Assembly: GCF_022605725.1 (NCBI RefSeq) | Contig: NC_065547.1 | Location: forward strand, 11,883,167-11,947,166 | Direction: 5' to 3' | Source of the DNA: Anthonomus grandis grandis | Taxonomy: Eukaryota > Arthropoda > Insecta > Coleoptera > Curculionidae | Length of the DNA: 64,000 nucleotides | Shown: positions 10,047-19,818 of the stretch, piece after piece | Layout of the letters: each line of letters starts with the position of its first letter | How positions within the stretch are numbered: the stretch's first letter is position 1 | The notes under the pieces: generated by a model | Databases searched by the model: none | Seen by the model: the letters and a program-made list of their open reading frames with translations, nothing else | What the model was told of the DNA's origin: nothing | Made by a program: the position numbers and the translations under genes

Positions 10047-11403
10047 ATTACGGAAAAGAAAAAGCCTTTTTGTGGATTTATAAATCCTCAAGCCAAAAAA
10101 ATTGTACTTAATGTTATTAATTACTTCAAGAACGAAAAAGAAAATAAAGGGTTGCCTAAGAATGTACAAGAAGAAGTAGCTAAAGCGCTTGGAATTAGTT
10201 TAAGAATTGTGCAAAAGGTTGTATATGAAAACAAGAACAATCTTATTCCCAAGACGGAAAAAAAGTGTAAAAGGAAGAAGCCGAAGACTGAAGATTTAAG
10301 TGAATGTGTAAAAATGGAAATAAGGGATAGGATTTATGAACTATATAGGCTAAAAACAAATATAACGCTGCCATTTCTGAGAGATGTTTTAAAGCAACGC
10401 GGCACTTTGGAAATTGGACTTTCTTCTTTATCAAAATTAATCAGAAGCATAGGTTTTCGCTATAAAAAAGACTGCAATAGGAGATATTTGTGTGAACTAC
10501 CAAATATTGTGAGCCAACGAATAGGATTTTTAAGACAATATACACAAAATGAAAAATCAAAGTTAAGGAAAGTGGTATTCTTAGATGAAACTTGGATATT
10601 TTCAAACGGGAGTGGAATAAAATGTTGGCAAGATGAATCTGTAACAAGCGTGAAAAGAAAAAAAGGATGTGGTCAGGGAAAACGATTTATTATTTTACAT
10701 GCCGGGTCTTCAACGGGATTCGTTCCAGGTGCAAGTTTAATTTTTTCTTCTAAGTCTAAAAGTATGGATTATCATGACAATATGAATTGCGAAATATTTG
10801 AAAAATGGTTAAAGAAACAGTTAATACCGAACTTGCAAGAACCTTCCTTAATAGTATTAGACAATGCGTCGTATCATTCAAGAATTTTGAATAAACAACC
10901 AAATGGAAGTTGGAGAAAAAGCGAAATTTATAAATGGTTAGTAAAAGAAAAATCAGAATCCCTTGCCATATATGCTAAAATCCGAACTTCTTTCAATTGC
11001 AAAATCGCTGAAAAGATCAAAGATATATGCTGTTGATAAAATAGTACGTGGATATGGCCATGAGGTTTTAAGATTGCCACCATACCATTGTCAGTTTAAT
11101 GCCATTGAGCTTATATGGGCAGGGTCAAAATGTTATTATTATGAGAAGCATGTGGGTGCTGGACTTAGATCTGACCAGGTTGAAGCTGTTTGGAATGAGG
11201 CATTGAATCACATCACAAAGGAGTATTGGCGGAAATCAGTAGATCACACAGAAAACATTATTAGAACCTGGTGTAAGAGAGAAAAAGTACTCGATATCCA
11301 AGTTGAACCATTGATCATTGCTCCATTTGAAGAAGATTCAGAAAATGACGAAGAGTTTTCCACTCTGTTAGTGATAATGATAGTTATAAGTTTCTTTTTT
11401 TAG
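10047..11403 (+). pseudogene. DD82E-type transposase, one frameshift
   Basis: The frame is open from about 10047 to 11036 and continues in another frame from about 10963 to 11403; a one- or two-base indel lies in the overlap. An N-terminal helix-turn-helix is visible (ALGISLRIVQKVV), followed by a basic stretch (KCKRKKPK). The catalytic core has Asp at 10584 (VVFLDETW), Asp at 10860 (IVLDNASYHS) and Glu at 11107 (YHCQFNAIELIW). The last two are 247 bases apart, 81-82 residues after frame correction, against 34-41 in common Tc1/mariner. The intervening insert is Lys-rich. No starting ATG is found. The tail is acidic (EEDSENDEE). Only the single indel blocks the reading frame. Confidence 0.75.
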
Positions 11404-11404
11404 T

Positions 11405-11625
11405 CAAATTTTTTACTTCATTTTTACACATTCACTTAAATCTTCAGTCTTCGGCTTTTTCCTTTTACACTTTGTTTCCTGCTTGGAAAAAAGATTGGTC
11501 TTGTTTTCATCTACAACATTTTGCACCATTCTTAAACTAATTCCAAGCGTTTTAGCTACTTCTTCTTGTACATTCTAAGCAATCCCTTATTTTCTTTTTC
11601 GTTATTAAAATAATTAGTTTTTTTT
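11405..11625 (-). repeat. Inverted partial copy of the transposase 5' coding region
   Basis: Reverse complement of 11405-11625 closely matches 10110-10320, the HTH-coding start of the transposase in the same element, with scattered substitutions and small indels. A transcript of the element could fold into a stem of about 200 bp. Confidence 0.8.
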
Positions 11626-11694
11626 TGCATTTCGTTTATTATTTAGGTATGATTAAAAAGAACAAAAAATTTTTTTTTAAACAAAGCTAAGTAA

Positions 11695-11930
11695 ATAAAT
11701 TGGTGAATGCGCTGGGAGATAGATATGCCCGGCGCATTCTCCATTTTTTTAATAGTTAGTTTCAATCTTTTTTTGCCTTGTAATGTGTAAATAAATAAAT
11801 ATTCATAAGAAAACGACATTTTAAAGAACTGTCGTAGCTCGCCTCGTATTTATCTTTTTAAATAAAGTTAAATAAATTAACTGGTGAATGCGCTGGGAGA
11901 TAGAAATGCCCGCCGCATTCACCAGTTTTT
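11695..11930. repeat. Two hairpin-forming repeats (GGTGAATGCG...CGCATTCACC)
   Basis: A roughly 180-bp unit occurs twice. Each copy contains TGGTGAATGCGCTGGGAGAT, a short spacer, then a complementary arm (GCCCGGCGCATTCTCCA near 11727; GCCCGCCGCATTCACCA near 11908). The second hairpin is the more perfect. Each is followed by a T run. They could be subterminal binding sites or the remains of a small fold-back insert. Confidence 0.7.
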
Positions 11931-12848
11931 TTTTTGTTATTTTTTATCTTTTTTTGACCTTAACTGATATAAAAGAAAAGATAACACAACTTTTTTCATT
12001 TTTTGTGCATCAACGTATAGATTGGGTCGAACGACAAATAATAAATCATAAAATTAAAATGTCATTTTTAAAGTGAGATTGTAACATGAACTTGCCTTTA
12101 AACAAAGAAAGTAGTTTTCTAGTCTCTGACTGCACTGCATCATACACAATACAAATTAATTGTTTGTCATTATACCAAAATGTAAAGTTTCCCAATAATT
12201 ATTACAAAAAAACACAATCACACATAAACAAAGAAGAAAAGATCAAATAATCGTTAAAAATTACACGCTGTGCCCTGAAATCGACAAATTAGTATGTTAT
12301 ACACATACACAGGGTCATGCAAAATCATTTTTAAATGAAATATGTACAATTTTAATGAAAGGCTAGGGAGGCATTTTTGCTCTCATAAAAAAATATAAAA
12401 TGCTTAGATTTAGATATTATTGCGTAAAAAAAATTGTTATTGAGAATTCCGTCTATTTCGGACAATTTTTCAAAAAAGAAAAGTAAATATTATGTCTAGC
12501 AACTTAGCAGAATATCGGGGAATCTAGGCATATACCGATGAGGCGTATACCCAACGGGCTTTATACTTATGGGCTTCTTCACGTCATGAAAGGAAATAAC
12601 CAACGTATGTTTTACATGTCGAATCTCGGATACGTAGTATTCCGCAGACATTTGTAGGGCGTTAAAGGCATCACGTCAGTTAATAATTATGATCTAAGGT
12701 GTATACGCGGCTTTAATATGTCACATGACGGCGTTCAATGTATTGTCAAACTCTCAAGGAAATAACATTTTGGCAGCCACTGATTTTTCAATTTGATTCA
12801 TATTACGTGGTGACCTTTGAACCCGCACGATAAGAGGAAAGGCGACTA
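11931..12848. other. 3' part of the DD82E element, no clear gene
   Basis: No recognisable protein is read on either strand. A short minus-strand frame (12754-12960) mixes this DNA with the N-terminus of the mariner A transposase across the nested junction. The last 28 bases are the right TIR. Confidence 0.35.
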
Positions 12849-12948
12849 TATTAAACATTTCACAAACCTGGTGTTGGGTCCTAATGCGATCACCACATCC
12901 TATCATAATTAGTATTTCTATTGTCTCAGTTTCACTTAACTTATTCAT
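12849..12948 (-). pseudogene. DD41D mariner transposase A, N-terminal piece
   Basis: Starts at an ATG at 12948 and reads MNKLSETETIEILIM then a QHQVCEMFN segment, the N-terminal HTH region of a DD41D transposase. It is cut at TA by the DD82E element and resumes at 9781. Confidence 0.75.
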
Positions 12949-13104
12949 CTTTTCAGGCAATATTAAATTTTACAGTAAACAAGGATAAGACTGCTTGATA
13001 CCTGTCACTTCAAAAAATGATGAAAATGAACATCATTGCAACAATGGATTAAAAAACACAAAAAACAAGGTTACCTTAGTAAGGGTGTTACATAGTTGCA
13101 TGAA

Positions 13105-13558
13105 TTATTGTATGTTCAGAAATTCAACCGTAAATTGCTCAGTACCTGTTGACACTAACTAGCTAGTGTCAACAGATGGTTTTAAAAAAGCTTCGATAAG
13201 AAGTGCAAACCGCATTTGTCTATGTCTAACCGTTTGGATTTTATAACATGTCAAAAGTGCAAATATGCCGATCTTCAACTGTCAATAACTCAAAAACAAA
13301 TGAAGATAGGTATAGGACATTATACATAAAATATTACTAGAATTTTCTGTTCTTTCAGAATACAGAATAAAAAATAGGTATTTCCATTTCAAAAATTGAA
13401 GTTGATGGTCGTAACTTATTTTTGGACCACCCTGTATACATAAAATTATAGTAAGAAAACTTGCAGTTAAAAATAAAAATCGATGTGTCCGAGCGTTTTT
13501 TTTTTGAACATACCCCTGGATTTTAAATGAATTTATTCCGGACTTTTGGCTCTCACTA
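13105..13558 (-). repeat. Right long TIR of mariner A
   Basis: Inverted partner of 8281-8735. Ends with CTCACTA followed by TA (13559-13560). The interval 12961-13104 between the transposase start and this TIR holds the 5' non-coding region. Confidence 0.85.
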
Positions 13559-13560
13559 TA

Positions 13561-14345
13561 TATTCTCGAGACCATCTTGACCGCTTGCTGGAGTTTTTGA
13601 ACACGCTGAAAGTGTGAAAATCTATTGTCGGATATTTTGGTGACATCTAAAACAGCAACTGATATCATCAGATGACCGATAAGAAAGTGGGAAGGTGTCA
13701 GAGGATTATAGTCAGTAGGTTCATTTGAGAGGGGAAACAAAGGACGTGAATTTAGAGCTGGTTCAATCTGAACCAATAAGGTGTAAAATTTCTCAAATGT
13801 TAAAGATGCATTGCTCGCACTGCGTTTAAGGTGAAATTTATTAGCTTTCACACCCGCTTCCCACAATCCGCCAAAATGTGGTGAATGGGGTGGTATGAAC
13901 GACCAACAGATACCCTCGTTTTCAAGGGATGCAGTTAAGTTACAAGCATTGGACTTTAAAAAATGTCCCAAATCTTTCAACTTCTGATTGGCTCCCACAA
14001 AATTACTTCCGTTATCAGAATATATTTGAGCAGGCTTCCCACGACGCGCAACAAATCTTTTCGGTGACGCTAAGAAGGCTTCAGTCGTCAATATACTAAC
14101 TCCAAATGAATTGCTTTAGTAATAAAGCATACAAATAAACAAATGTAAGCTTTATTTATTTTATGACCGTGACCATGTCTGTCACGTATCAAAAAGAGAC
14201 CTGCGTAATCGATTCCGGTGGTAAAAAATGGAGGAGCTGGTGTTAACCGCTCAGAAGGTAAACTTTCCATACTATAGGATGTTTTCCATGCTATAGGATG
14301 TTTTTTATCAAATTTGAAATTTGAATTGGTAAATCTACCTTCCAC
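13561..14345 (-). pseudogene. BEL/Pao integrase (zinc-binding/core part)
   Basis: Two adjoining minus-strand frames. The first (14345-14088) reads RLTPAPPFFTTGIDYAGLF, with the first catalytic Asp of the D,D-35-E core, then KAIHLELV. The second (14091 downward) reads QIYSDNGSNFVGA, with the second Asp, then FIPPHSPHFGGLWEAGVKA, with the catalytic Glu in the WEAGVK block. Next come SRPLFPLS, LTPSHFLIG and RVQKLQQ. These are signature BEL/Pao integrase blocks. A frameshift precedes the mariner insertion at 13558. The rest of the domain is at 8027-8278. Confidence 0.88.
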
Positions 14346-14399
14346 TCTAATAATTCCGTCATTGCCTATAAACGGACTAAGCTTGGATCGTTTACTGCC

Positions 14400-15387
14400 T
14401 TTATCAACAGTTTTCCAAAAGTTTTTATAACATGCGCTCCAGTACTTGGTATTTAGGCTACATATCTTTCTTAAATTTTAACTACTGTAGATTTGACCAA
14501 TAGATTTCAAGTGTTAACAGGTCTATAGGTTTTACGCCTTGCGATAAGTGATTTGCGGGATTATAAATAGTTGGTACATGCCTCCACTGAGAAACCTCAG
14601 TAAACTCTTGAATATTCATAACTCGATTACCGACAAAAACCTGTAACGAGATGGAGATATATTTAGCCATTCTAGGACAATAGTGGAATCACACCAATAT
14701 ACGGCTTTCTCGATATACATTTGTAATGAGTCTTTTACCTTATCCATTAAACGTGCAAGTAATAATGCAGCAGTAAGCTCCAAATGAGGAATGGTTTGTG
14801 TTTTTAAAGGTGCAACCTTTGATTTCGCAGAAATGATTTTTATAAATATATTGTAATCATTATCCTGTGACTTCATAATACGCATGCACCGTATGCATGA
14901 ACAGACGCGTTAGAAAACCCATGTAGTTCAAACCGAATTGCATTTTTACAAGTGATCTGTTTTTCAACTTTGAGCTCGTTTAAACAAGCCAATTGATCGC
15001 GAAATTGGAGCCATTTAGTATGTATATTTTGTGGTAAGGAGTTGTCCCATCCAAATTTCTCAAGCCATATTTCTCGCAAAACAATTTTGGCTAATATAAC
15101 CGTGGCACTAAGCGGACCTAAAGGGTCAAAAATCTGCAATATATTGGATAAAACTGTACGTTTGGTAACACGTGCATTAAAATTTGCACCAATTTTGTAT
15201 AAAAGACAATCATTTTGCCCATTCCATAGTAAACCTAATGTTTTCATATTTTCATTCGCGCCCAAATCTATAATATCATTTTTATCAGAAGTCTCAATGT
15301 CTCGATATTATTTAATATCCACTTTTGTAGATAAAAGCCCGATTTTTAAAGAATACTTGAAACATCGTTTGCAAGAGCTATCGCGGC
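14400..15387 (-). pseudogene. BEL/Pao RT connection, RNase H and linker
   Basis: Minus-strand frames 15265-14873, 14885-14616 and 14670-14482 join by small frameshifts. They read KTLGLLWN, then IFDPLGPLSATVILAK, the diagnostic BEL/Pao block after the RT palm. Then come GFSNASVHAYGACV (RNase H first Asp region), IPHLELTAALLLARL (with the Glu) and YWCDSTIVLEWL (with the Asp). A further block (VPTIYNPANHLSQGV) matches the region before the integrase. The upstream palm lies at 19397-19818, beyond the Harbinger insertion. Confidence 0.88.
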
Positions 15388-15500
15388 TTACACGATGCCA
15401 GTAACTGGCACCAGTCTCACTGGCACGCCAGCGCTGGTATCGTATAGACACTATTCTGTGCCAGTCCAGTGCTGGCCGACTGCACTGGCGAGAATAGAGG
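15388..15500 (+). repeat. Left TIR and subterminal CTGGC/GCCAG cluster of Harbinger
   Basis: The inverted repeat (TTACACGATGCC, a mismatch, then TAACTGGC and CCAGTCTCACTGGC) pairs with 19360-19396. Inside it many CTGGC and GCCAG pentamers occur in both orientations to about 15490. These are candidate binding sites for the transposase or its MADF partner. Confidence 0.8.
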
Positions 15501-15661
15501 GTTCGCCTATTTTTCATGCCAGTCGATTTCACCTCCATGCTCCGTGCTTAGGCAGCGTCTAAACACGTTGCCACCAGTCAGTAGCATACTTAGGAAGACT
15601 GTCTTGAAAGTTGAATTATTTAGTTTATTTTTTGTAATTATTTCTGGGTGTTTTTGAAAAA

Positions 15662-17463
15662 ATGGCCCGTAAGTTTAGTGCAGATGAAACTTTAAAGCTT
15701 GTTCAACTGTATAGAGAGCATGAATGCCTATGGAATATAAAAACAAACACCGAACATCGGCTCTTCAACAAATTCGGACCGAAATTGGTATCGAAGGTAT
15801 TACGATTGAGGACATAAAAAATAAGATAAAAAGTATTAGAAATACTTACTATTTAGAAGTCGATAAAATCGAGAAATCTACTAGATCTGGCGCTGGGGGA
15901 AATGTCTATATACCGAGAGTAACATGGTTTGAAAAATTAAATTCCTTTATCGAAAATGTGGCAGTAAGACGAAGAATAACGATAATACTACCACGGAATA
16001 CTACCGTCGTCCATAAAAAAATTCTTGTATTTATTTTTTTTTCTCTAGCAATATTTGCTGAATGATTACTTCCTTGATTCGAAATACTTTTTAAGGGAGT
16101 TATTTCATGCCTCCATAAGCCTGGTATAATATTTCCATCTTGATCTTCCCTATCTATACAAGTTGCAGTGATATAGGATTTTGATTTTTTTCTTAGCCAG
16201 TTATGTAGTGCACAAGTTGCAAAAATCATTGCATCTACCGTATTCAAGTTAGTCGGTATTGCCTTTTTAAAAATACGAAGCCTACTGACTAAAATCCCAA
16301 AAATCGTTTTCGACTATACGTCTGGCACGTGATACCCTGTAATTAAATATTTTTTCTTCTGCACTGAGCTTAACGCCTGGATATGGCTTTAATAAATATG
16401 TCTTAAGCGGAAATGCTGCATCTCCAACAATAACTCCATCTTCAGGTAACAGGCCATTTCCTAGTTGCTCGTGAATTGATCAGTTTTTGAAAACATCACC
16501 ATCAGATGCATTGCCACTTGCGCCAACTTTTATGTATGAAAAAGAGTAGTTGTGATTAACAATAGCTAACAATAGGATGCTGCTTGTTTTTTTATAGTTA
16601 AAAAATTCACTTCCACTATTAGAGAGAGCTCTGATTTCTACATATTTTCCATCTATTGAGCCATAACACGTTGGAAAATTCCATTTTGTATTAAAGCCCG
16701 CCTCAATGGTTTTCCGTTCCTCTTCTGTATTTGGCATCTGAAAAATTAAATAACATGATTAGATATTTTTTCTTTTTGTAACCTATTAAAATTACAGTTT
16801 TGTTAATATATTTTGTTCTTTTATTTGCAGGATAACATAGAAAATGTCGAAGAAAACCCTATCAACGACATGGAACGTTCAGTTTCACCAAGCTCGGAAA
16901 ATAGGTGTCAGGTTGCTCTGGCAGTAACATCACCCGCGGAGAATGAATCAAGCGCAGAAAAACGGCCACTTACTACAGCATCTCTAAAATCTAAGTGCAG
17001 CAAACTCTCACAAATGTCTTCATTAATTGACGATTTAAAAAATATAGATAAGAATATGGAAGAAACAGAACATGACGTATTTGGAAAGAGTGTATCAGCT
17101 CAATTAAAAAAATTATCCGAAGAACAAGCAATCATTGCTCAAGAAAAAATACAGAGCATATTAACTCAATGCAGACTTGCTGATATAAAAGCCATGAAAC
17201 CTAATTCCGCATATTTTAATATTCAGCAACCGGTACAATCAAACATGCCCTCTCAAGCATATACCAGCGTCCAATATCAGCACTCGAGCTACCAGCCAGC
17301 ATTATACTGTCCCCCACCAGAAATCAGTCCAACAGGCACTACAAGTTCTTCTTCGGCTTCTTACTACAACGATGATTTTTCCCCAATTTCATATGACAAT
17401 GATAGCCCAGACGAAAGCACACAAGCCAGTGATATAATAGCGACTGCTTTAAGAAATATGTAA
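15662..17463 (+). pseudogene. MADF/BESS-domain Harbinger partner gene, two exons
   Basis: Exon 1 (15662-15963) starts at an ATG and reads MARKFSADETLKLVQLYRE then ECLWNIK, a one-base frameshift near 15740, RTSALQQIRTEIG and VTWFEKLNSFIENVA: a MADF (Myb/SANT-like) DNA-binding domain. A GTAAGA donor follows at 15964. Exon 2 (16831-17463) follows TTATTTGCAG and reads DNIENVEENP in the same phase. It contains a BESS-like motif (FGKSVSAQLKKLSEEQ with a following QSILTQ helix) and a Gln/Ser/Tyr-rich tail ending ATALRNM. In the superfamily this protein binds TIRs and helps bring the transposase to the nucleus. The intron holds the opposite-strand transposase exon. The frameshift is the only break I see. 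Confidence 0.82.
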
Positions 17464-17481
17464 TGTAAATTATTCCGAATA

Positions 17482-18770
17482 TAAGGGATGTCTTTTAAGT
17501 TTTGCGTATAGAAACATAGAGGGCGTCACTAATCAAATGTCATTAGTCAAACTTAACCTCAAACTTTACTTTTCTTAAATTCAAAACGTCAGTGCGATAC
17601 ATATAGTTTTACAGCTACAGTGAATTTTTAAAGGTAGCAAATTGCGCATACCATGGAATTAAACAGAGAACATTTTCGGGCCATCATTTTTTACAATTTT
17701 CGAAGGCAATTATCTCAACAAGAGTGCTGTGCTGAGTTGATTTCTGTTTTCGGTAATGAAGAACCACATCAGTCGACAGTTTCTCCTTGGTATACAGAAT
17801 TCAAGCGTGGACGAGTTAGTCTTAGCGACGATCCAAGGTCAGGTGCACCAAAAACGGCTGTCACCCAAGAAAACATCGATGCTGTGCGTATGCTTATCAC
17901 GGAAGATCGACATGTGACATATCGTGAGATTGAGGCTTCATTGGCGATTTCAAAGACCTCAATTCAAAAAATTTTGCATGAAGAATTACGGGTAAGAAAA
18001 TTAGTTTCCCGCTGGATACCGCATCTGTTAACTGAAGAACAGAAAGAAGCTAGGGTGATGTGGTGTCAAACAACTCTAGACCGCTTTGAGGCAGGAAACT
18101 CTAAAAATGTGTACAGCATTGTCAGTGGTGATGAATCATGGATTTACTCATATGAACCTGAAAATAAACGTCAGTCGTCTGTATGGGTATTTCAAGATGA
18201 AGAAAAGCCAACAAAAGTCATTCGTTCTCGACGTGTATCCAAAAAGATGGTTGCAACATTTGTCTCAAAAGCAGGTCATGTTGCAACAATTCCTCTGGAG
18301 AATCAACGAACTGTTACTGCCGATTGGTACATTACCATTTGTTTGCCGAAAGTCATCGCTGAGCTTCGAAAAGCGAACCCACAACGATGAATCATCCTCC
18401 ACCAAGACAATGCAAGTTCGCACACAGCCCGGAAAACTATTGAATTTTTAACTTATCAAAACGTCGAATTATTGGATCATCCTTCGTACAGTCCCGACCT
18501 AAGTCCCAACGATTTCTATACTTTTTCAAAAATCATGAATGAACTACGTGGTCAGAGGTTTCAGACGCCAGAGAAAGCAGTTAACGCCTTTAAAAATGCA
18601 ATTTTGACAGTACCCACAAACGAGTGGAATAACAGCTTTGACAACTGGTTTGAGCGCATGCAAAAGTGCATTAAATTTCGTGGAGAATACTTTGAAAAAC
18701 AATAAAGTCCTTAAAAGTTATTTTTTGTTTTATTCCAGCTGCAGCTGCAAAACTTAAAAGACAACCCTTA
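17482..18770 (+). mobile_element. DD34D mariner inserted in the Harbinger intron
   Basis: A 1,289-bp element with about 26-bp TIRs (TAAGGG(A/T)TGTCTTTTAAG then TTTTGC) flanked by TA at 17480-17481 and 18771-18772. It encodes one transposase. It lies in the intron of the Harbinger transposase, 17 bp from the splice donor and 18 bp after the MADF stop codon. Confidence 0.92.
17653..18705 (+). pseudogene. mariner (DD34D) transposase with a single in-frame stop
   Basis: Full-length mariner transposase of about 350 codons from ATG 17653. The N-terminal two-HTH DNA-binding part includes FRRQLSQQECCAELISVFG and DDPRSGAPKT. The linker signature WVPH(E/x)L reads WIPHLLT. The catalytic core has Asp in IVSGDESWIYSY, Asp in ILHQDNASSHTA, then 34 residues later Asp in YSPDLSPNDF. 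The only defect I see is a TGA at 18388-18390, between PQR and IILHQ. The site is preceded by CGA; a CGA-to-TGA transition of a second Arg codon would explain it. It is otherwise close to a functional length and order. Confidence 0.9.
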
Positions 18771-19349
18771 TATTAAACATACTTTACTTTAATAAATTGT
18801 TTTAATGGTCTAAAATTTGCCCGACACACTCCTGGTATTAACTGTAATATAGCAGATTTGGAAACACGATATAAGTGACTTATGCTTCGGTAAGACATTC
18901 CTGTAGCTAAATATGTCAACGTTATTTCTAACTTTATTTTTGCGGGTAGTGCATCTCTCATTATGGTGTCTTGACGCTGAATAGGGTGTTCTATGAGAGA
19001 AAGTAACTCGTCAAAATTTTCGGCTGTAAGTCGTAGCGCCAATCTGTACTCAGAGGGATCTTCTAATCTAAGCTGTTTTAACAGCAAAGCCGAACCTCCT
19101 GTTATTGATCTCTTACTGATCCATTTTCTCACCCATAGTCGCTTCTTTTTTTTCAATTCTTCATCTAACATATTACTCAATTCATCTTTTAGTAACATAA
19201 TCACGGTTCTTATTGTTCTTTTTTTGAAAAGTTCAATTTTTCTGGAATTCATTTTTAAAAACAACACAGTACAAATTCACAACTGACTTGAACTTACTGA
19301 CATCGTGTCAACAACTATAGGTACAACACTTGGCCAGTAAAAAACTGGC

Positions 19350-19396
19350 TTGCCAGTGAGCCAGTGAGACTGGCGCCAGTTATTGGCATCGTGTAA
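19350..19396 (-). repeat. Right TIR of Harbinger
   Basis: Inverted partner of 15388-15430 (GAGACTGG, CGCCAGTTA, TGGCATCGTGTAA read on the plus strand). GCCAG/CTGGC pentamers recur from 19330 inward, as at the left end. Confidence 0.8.
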
Positions 19397-19818
19397 ATCG
19401 GCCTTTAAGGTTATTCGTCCCTGACAACATATCATCGACATAAAAATCTTCTAAAATAACACGAGAAAAAATGGGATTAAGAACTTTACATTCAAGGCCT
19501 ATCTGATAGAGATAACGTATGGCTAAATAAGATGCCGATTTATTTCCGTATGTTACGGTTTGCAATTTGTAAATATCGATAGGTTCGGTGTTGTCTTCAC
19601 GTCACAAAATTCTCTGCAAACAAGCTTGTGCAGGCTGTATCTTGCACATTCTGTACATTTTCTCTATATCCGCGGCGATTACAAAATTATGTTTTCGAAA
19701 GCGAATGAGAATTGATACTAGTTCAGATTGTTGTACTCGCATAAGACGCATCAGAAACTACGCGAAGTTTGGTAGTCAAACTACTCAACCCTCCTTTATA
19801 ATGCCATGATGAGGCATG
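19397..19818 (-). pseudogene. BEL/Pao reverse transcriptase, catalytic palm
   Basis: Minus-strand reading from 19818: MPHHGIIKEG, then a degenerate stretch (VSILIRFRKHNFVIAADIEK with MYRMCKIQP), then QTVTYGNKSASYLAIRYL and FYVDDMLSGTN, whose YVDD is the polymerase active site. The first catalytic Asp is in AADIEKMY. A stop and frame changes lie around 19590-19780. The left end is cut by Harbinger at 19394 and the right end by the gypsy element at CATG (19815-19818). The upstream part is at 31344-31527. Confidence 0.88.

Larger units (their letters stand above)
9782..12848 (+). mobile_element. DD82E-type (Sailor-like) DNA transposon nested in mariner A
   Basis: The ends are inverted repeats (TAGTC, a variable stretch, then CTCTTATCGTGCGGGT; left 9782-9809, right 12821-12848) flanked by TA at 9780-9781 and 12849-12850. 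Removing the element and one TA restores the codons for EMFNTKYP of the mariner A transposase, so the borders are exact. A plus-strand transposase (10050-11403) has a long second-Asp to Glu spacing of 81-82 residues. As I recall, that spacing defines the DD82E 'Sailor' group related to Tc1/mariner; the name should be checked. Length is 3,067 bp. Confidence 0.8.
8281..13558 (-). mobile_element. DD41D mariner-like transposon A with ~450-bp TIRs
   Basis: Inverted repeats of about 450 bp (8281-8735 and 13105-13558) begin CAGTGAGAGTCAAAAGTCC and end at TA dinucleotides (8279-8280 and 13559-13560), the Tc1/mariner target duplication. The transposase lies on the minus strand in two pieces because a second transposon (9782-12848) is inserted in its N-terminal part. 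Spacing between the second and third catalytic Asp is 41 residues, which places it in the DD41D (rosa-like) family of IS630-Tc1-mariner. Without its insert the element is about 2.2 kb. Confidence 0.88.
15906..19252 (-). pseudogene. PIF/Harbinger DDE transposase, two exons
   Basis: Exon 1 (19252-18788) reads KKRLWVRKWISKRS, ALRLTAENFDELLSLIEHPI and TYLATGMSYRSISHLYRVS (HTH), ending KQFIK before a GTAAAGTATG donor. Exon 2 begins at 16737 after TTTTTCAG with MPNTEEERKTIEAGF. It carries WNFPTCYGSIDGKYV (first Asp), KVGASGNASDGDVF, VIVGDAAFPLK (second Asp), RARRIVEND (Glu) and CALHNWLRKK. The DDE_Tnp_4 catalytic triad is intact, but there is a TGA after DVFKN and a frameshift near 16290. The intron (18787-16738) contains the MADF exon 2 and the mariner. 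The C-terminal end is uncertain (stop at 15906 at the latest). Confidence 0.85.
15391..19393. mobile_element. PIF/Harbinger transposon with two interlocked genes
   Basis: The ends carry inverted repeats beginning CACGATGCC, with TTA outside the left end (15388-15390) and TAA outside the right end (19394-19396). This is the TWA-type 3-bp target of PIF/Harbinger, with one substitution if derived from one site. Removing the element nearly restores the BEL frame (NNLK...AIALAND, one base off). It carries the two genes typical of the superfamily: a DDE transposase (minus strand) and a MADF/BESS partner (plus strand). A DD34D mariner is inserted at 17482-18770; without it the element is about 2.7 kb. 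Confidence 0.88.

Noticed and set aside
15042..15404. 120-codon plus-strand frame
   Set aside because: Antisense shadow of BEL RT/RNase H; no motif of its own.
18086..18451. 121-codon frame overlapping the mariner transposase
   Set aside because: Out-of-frame shadow of the DD34D core.
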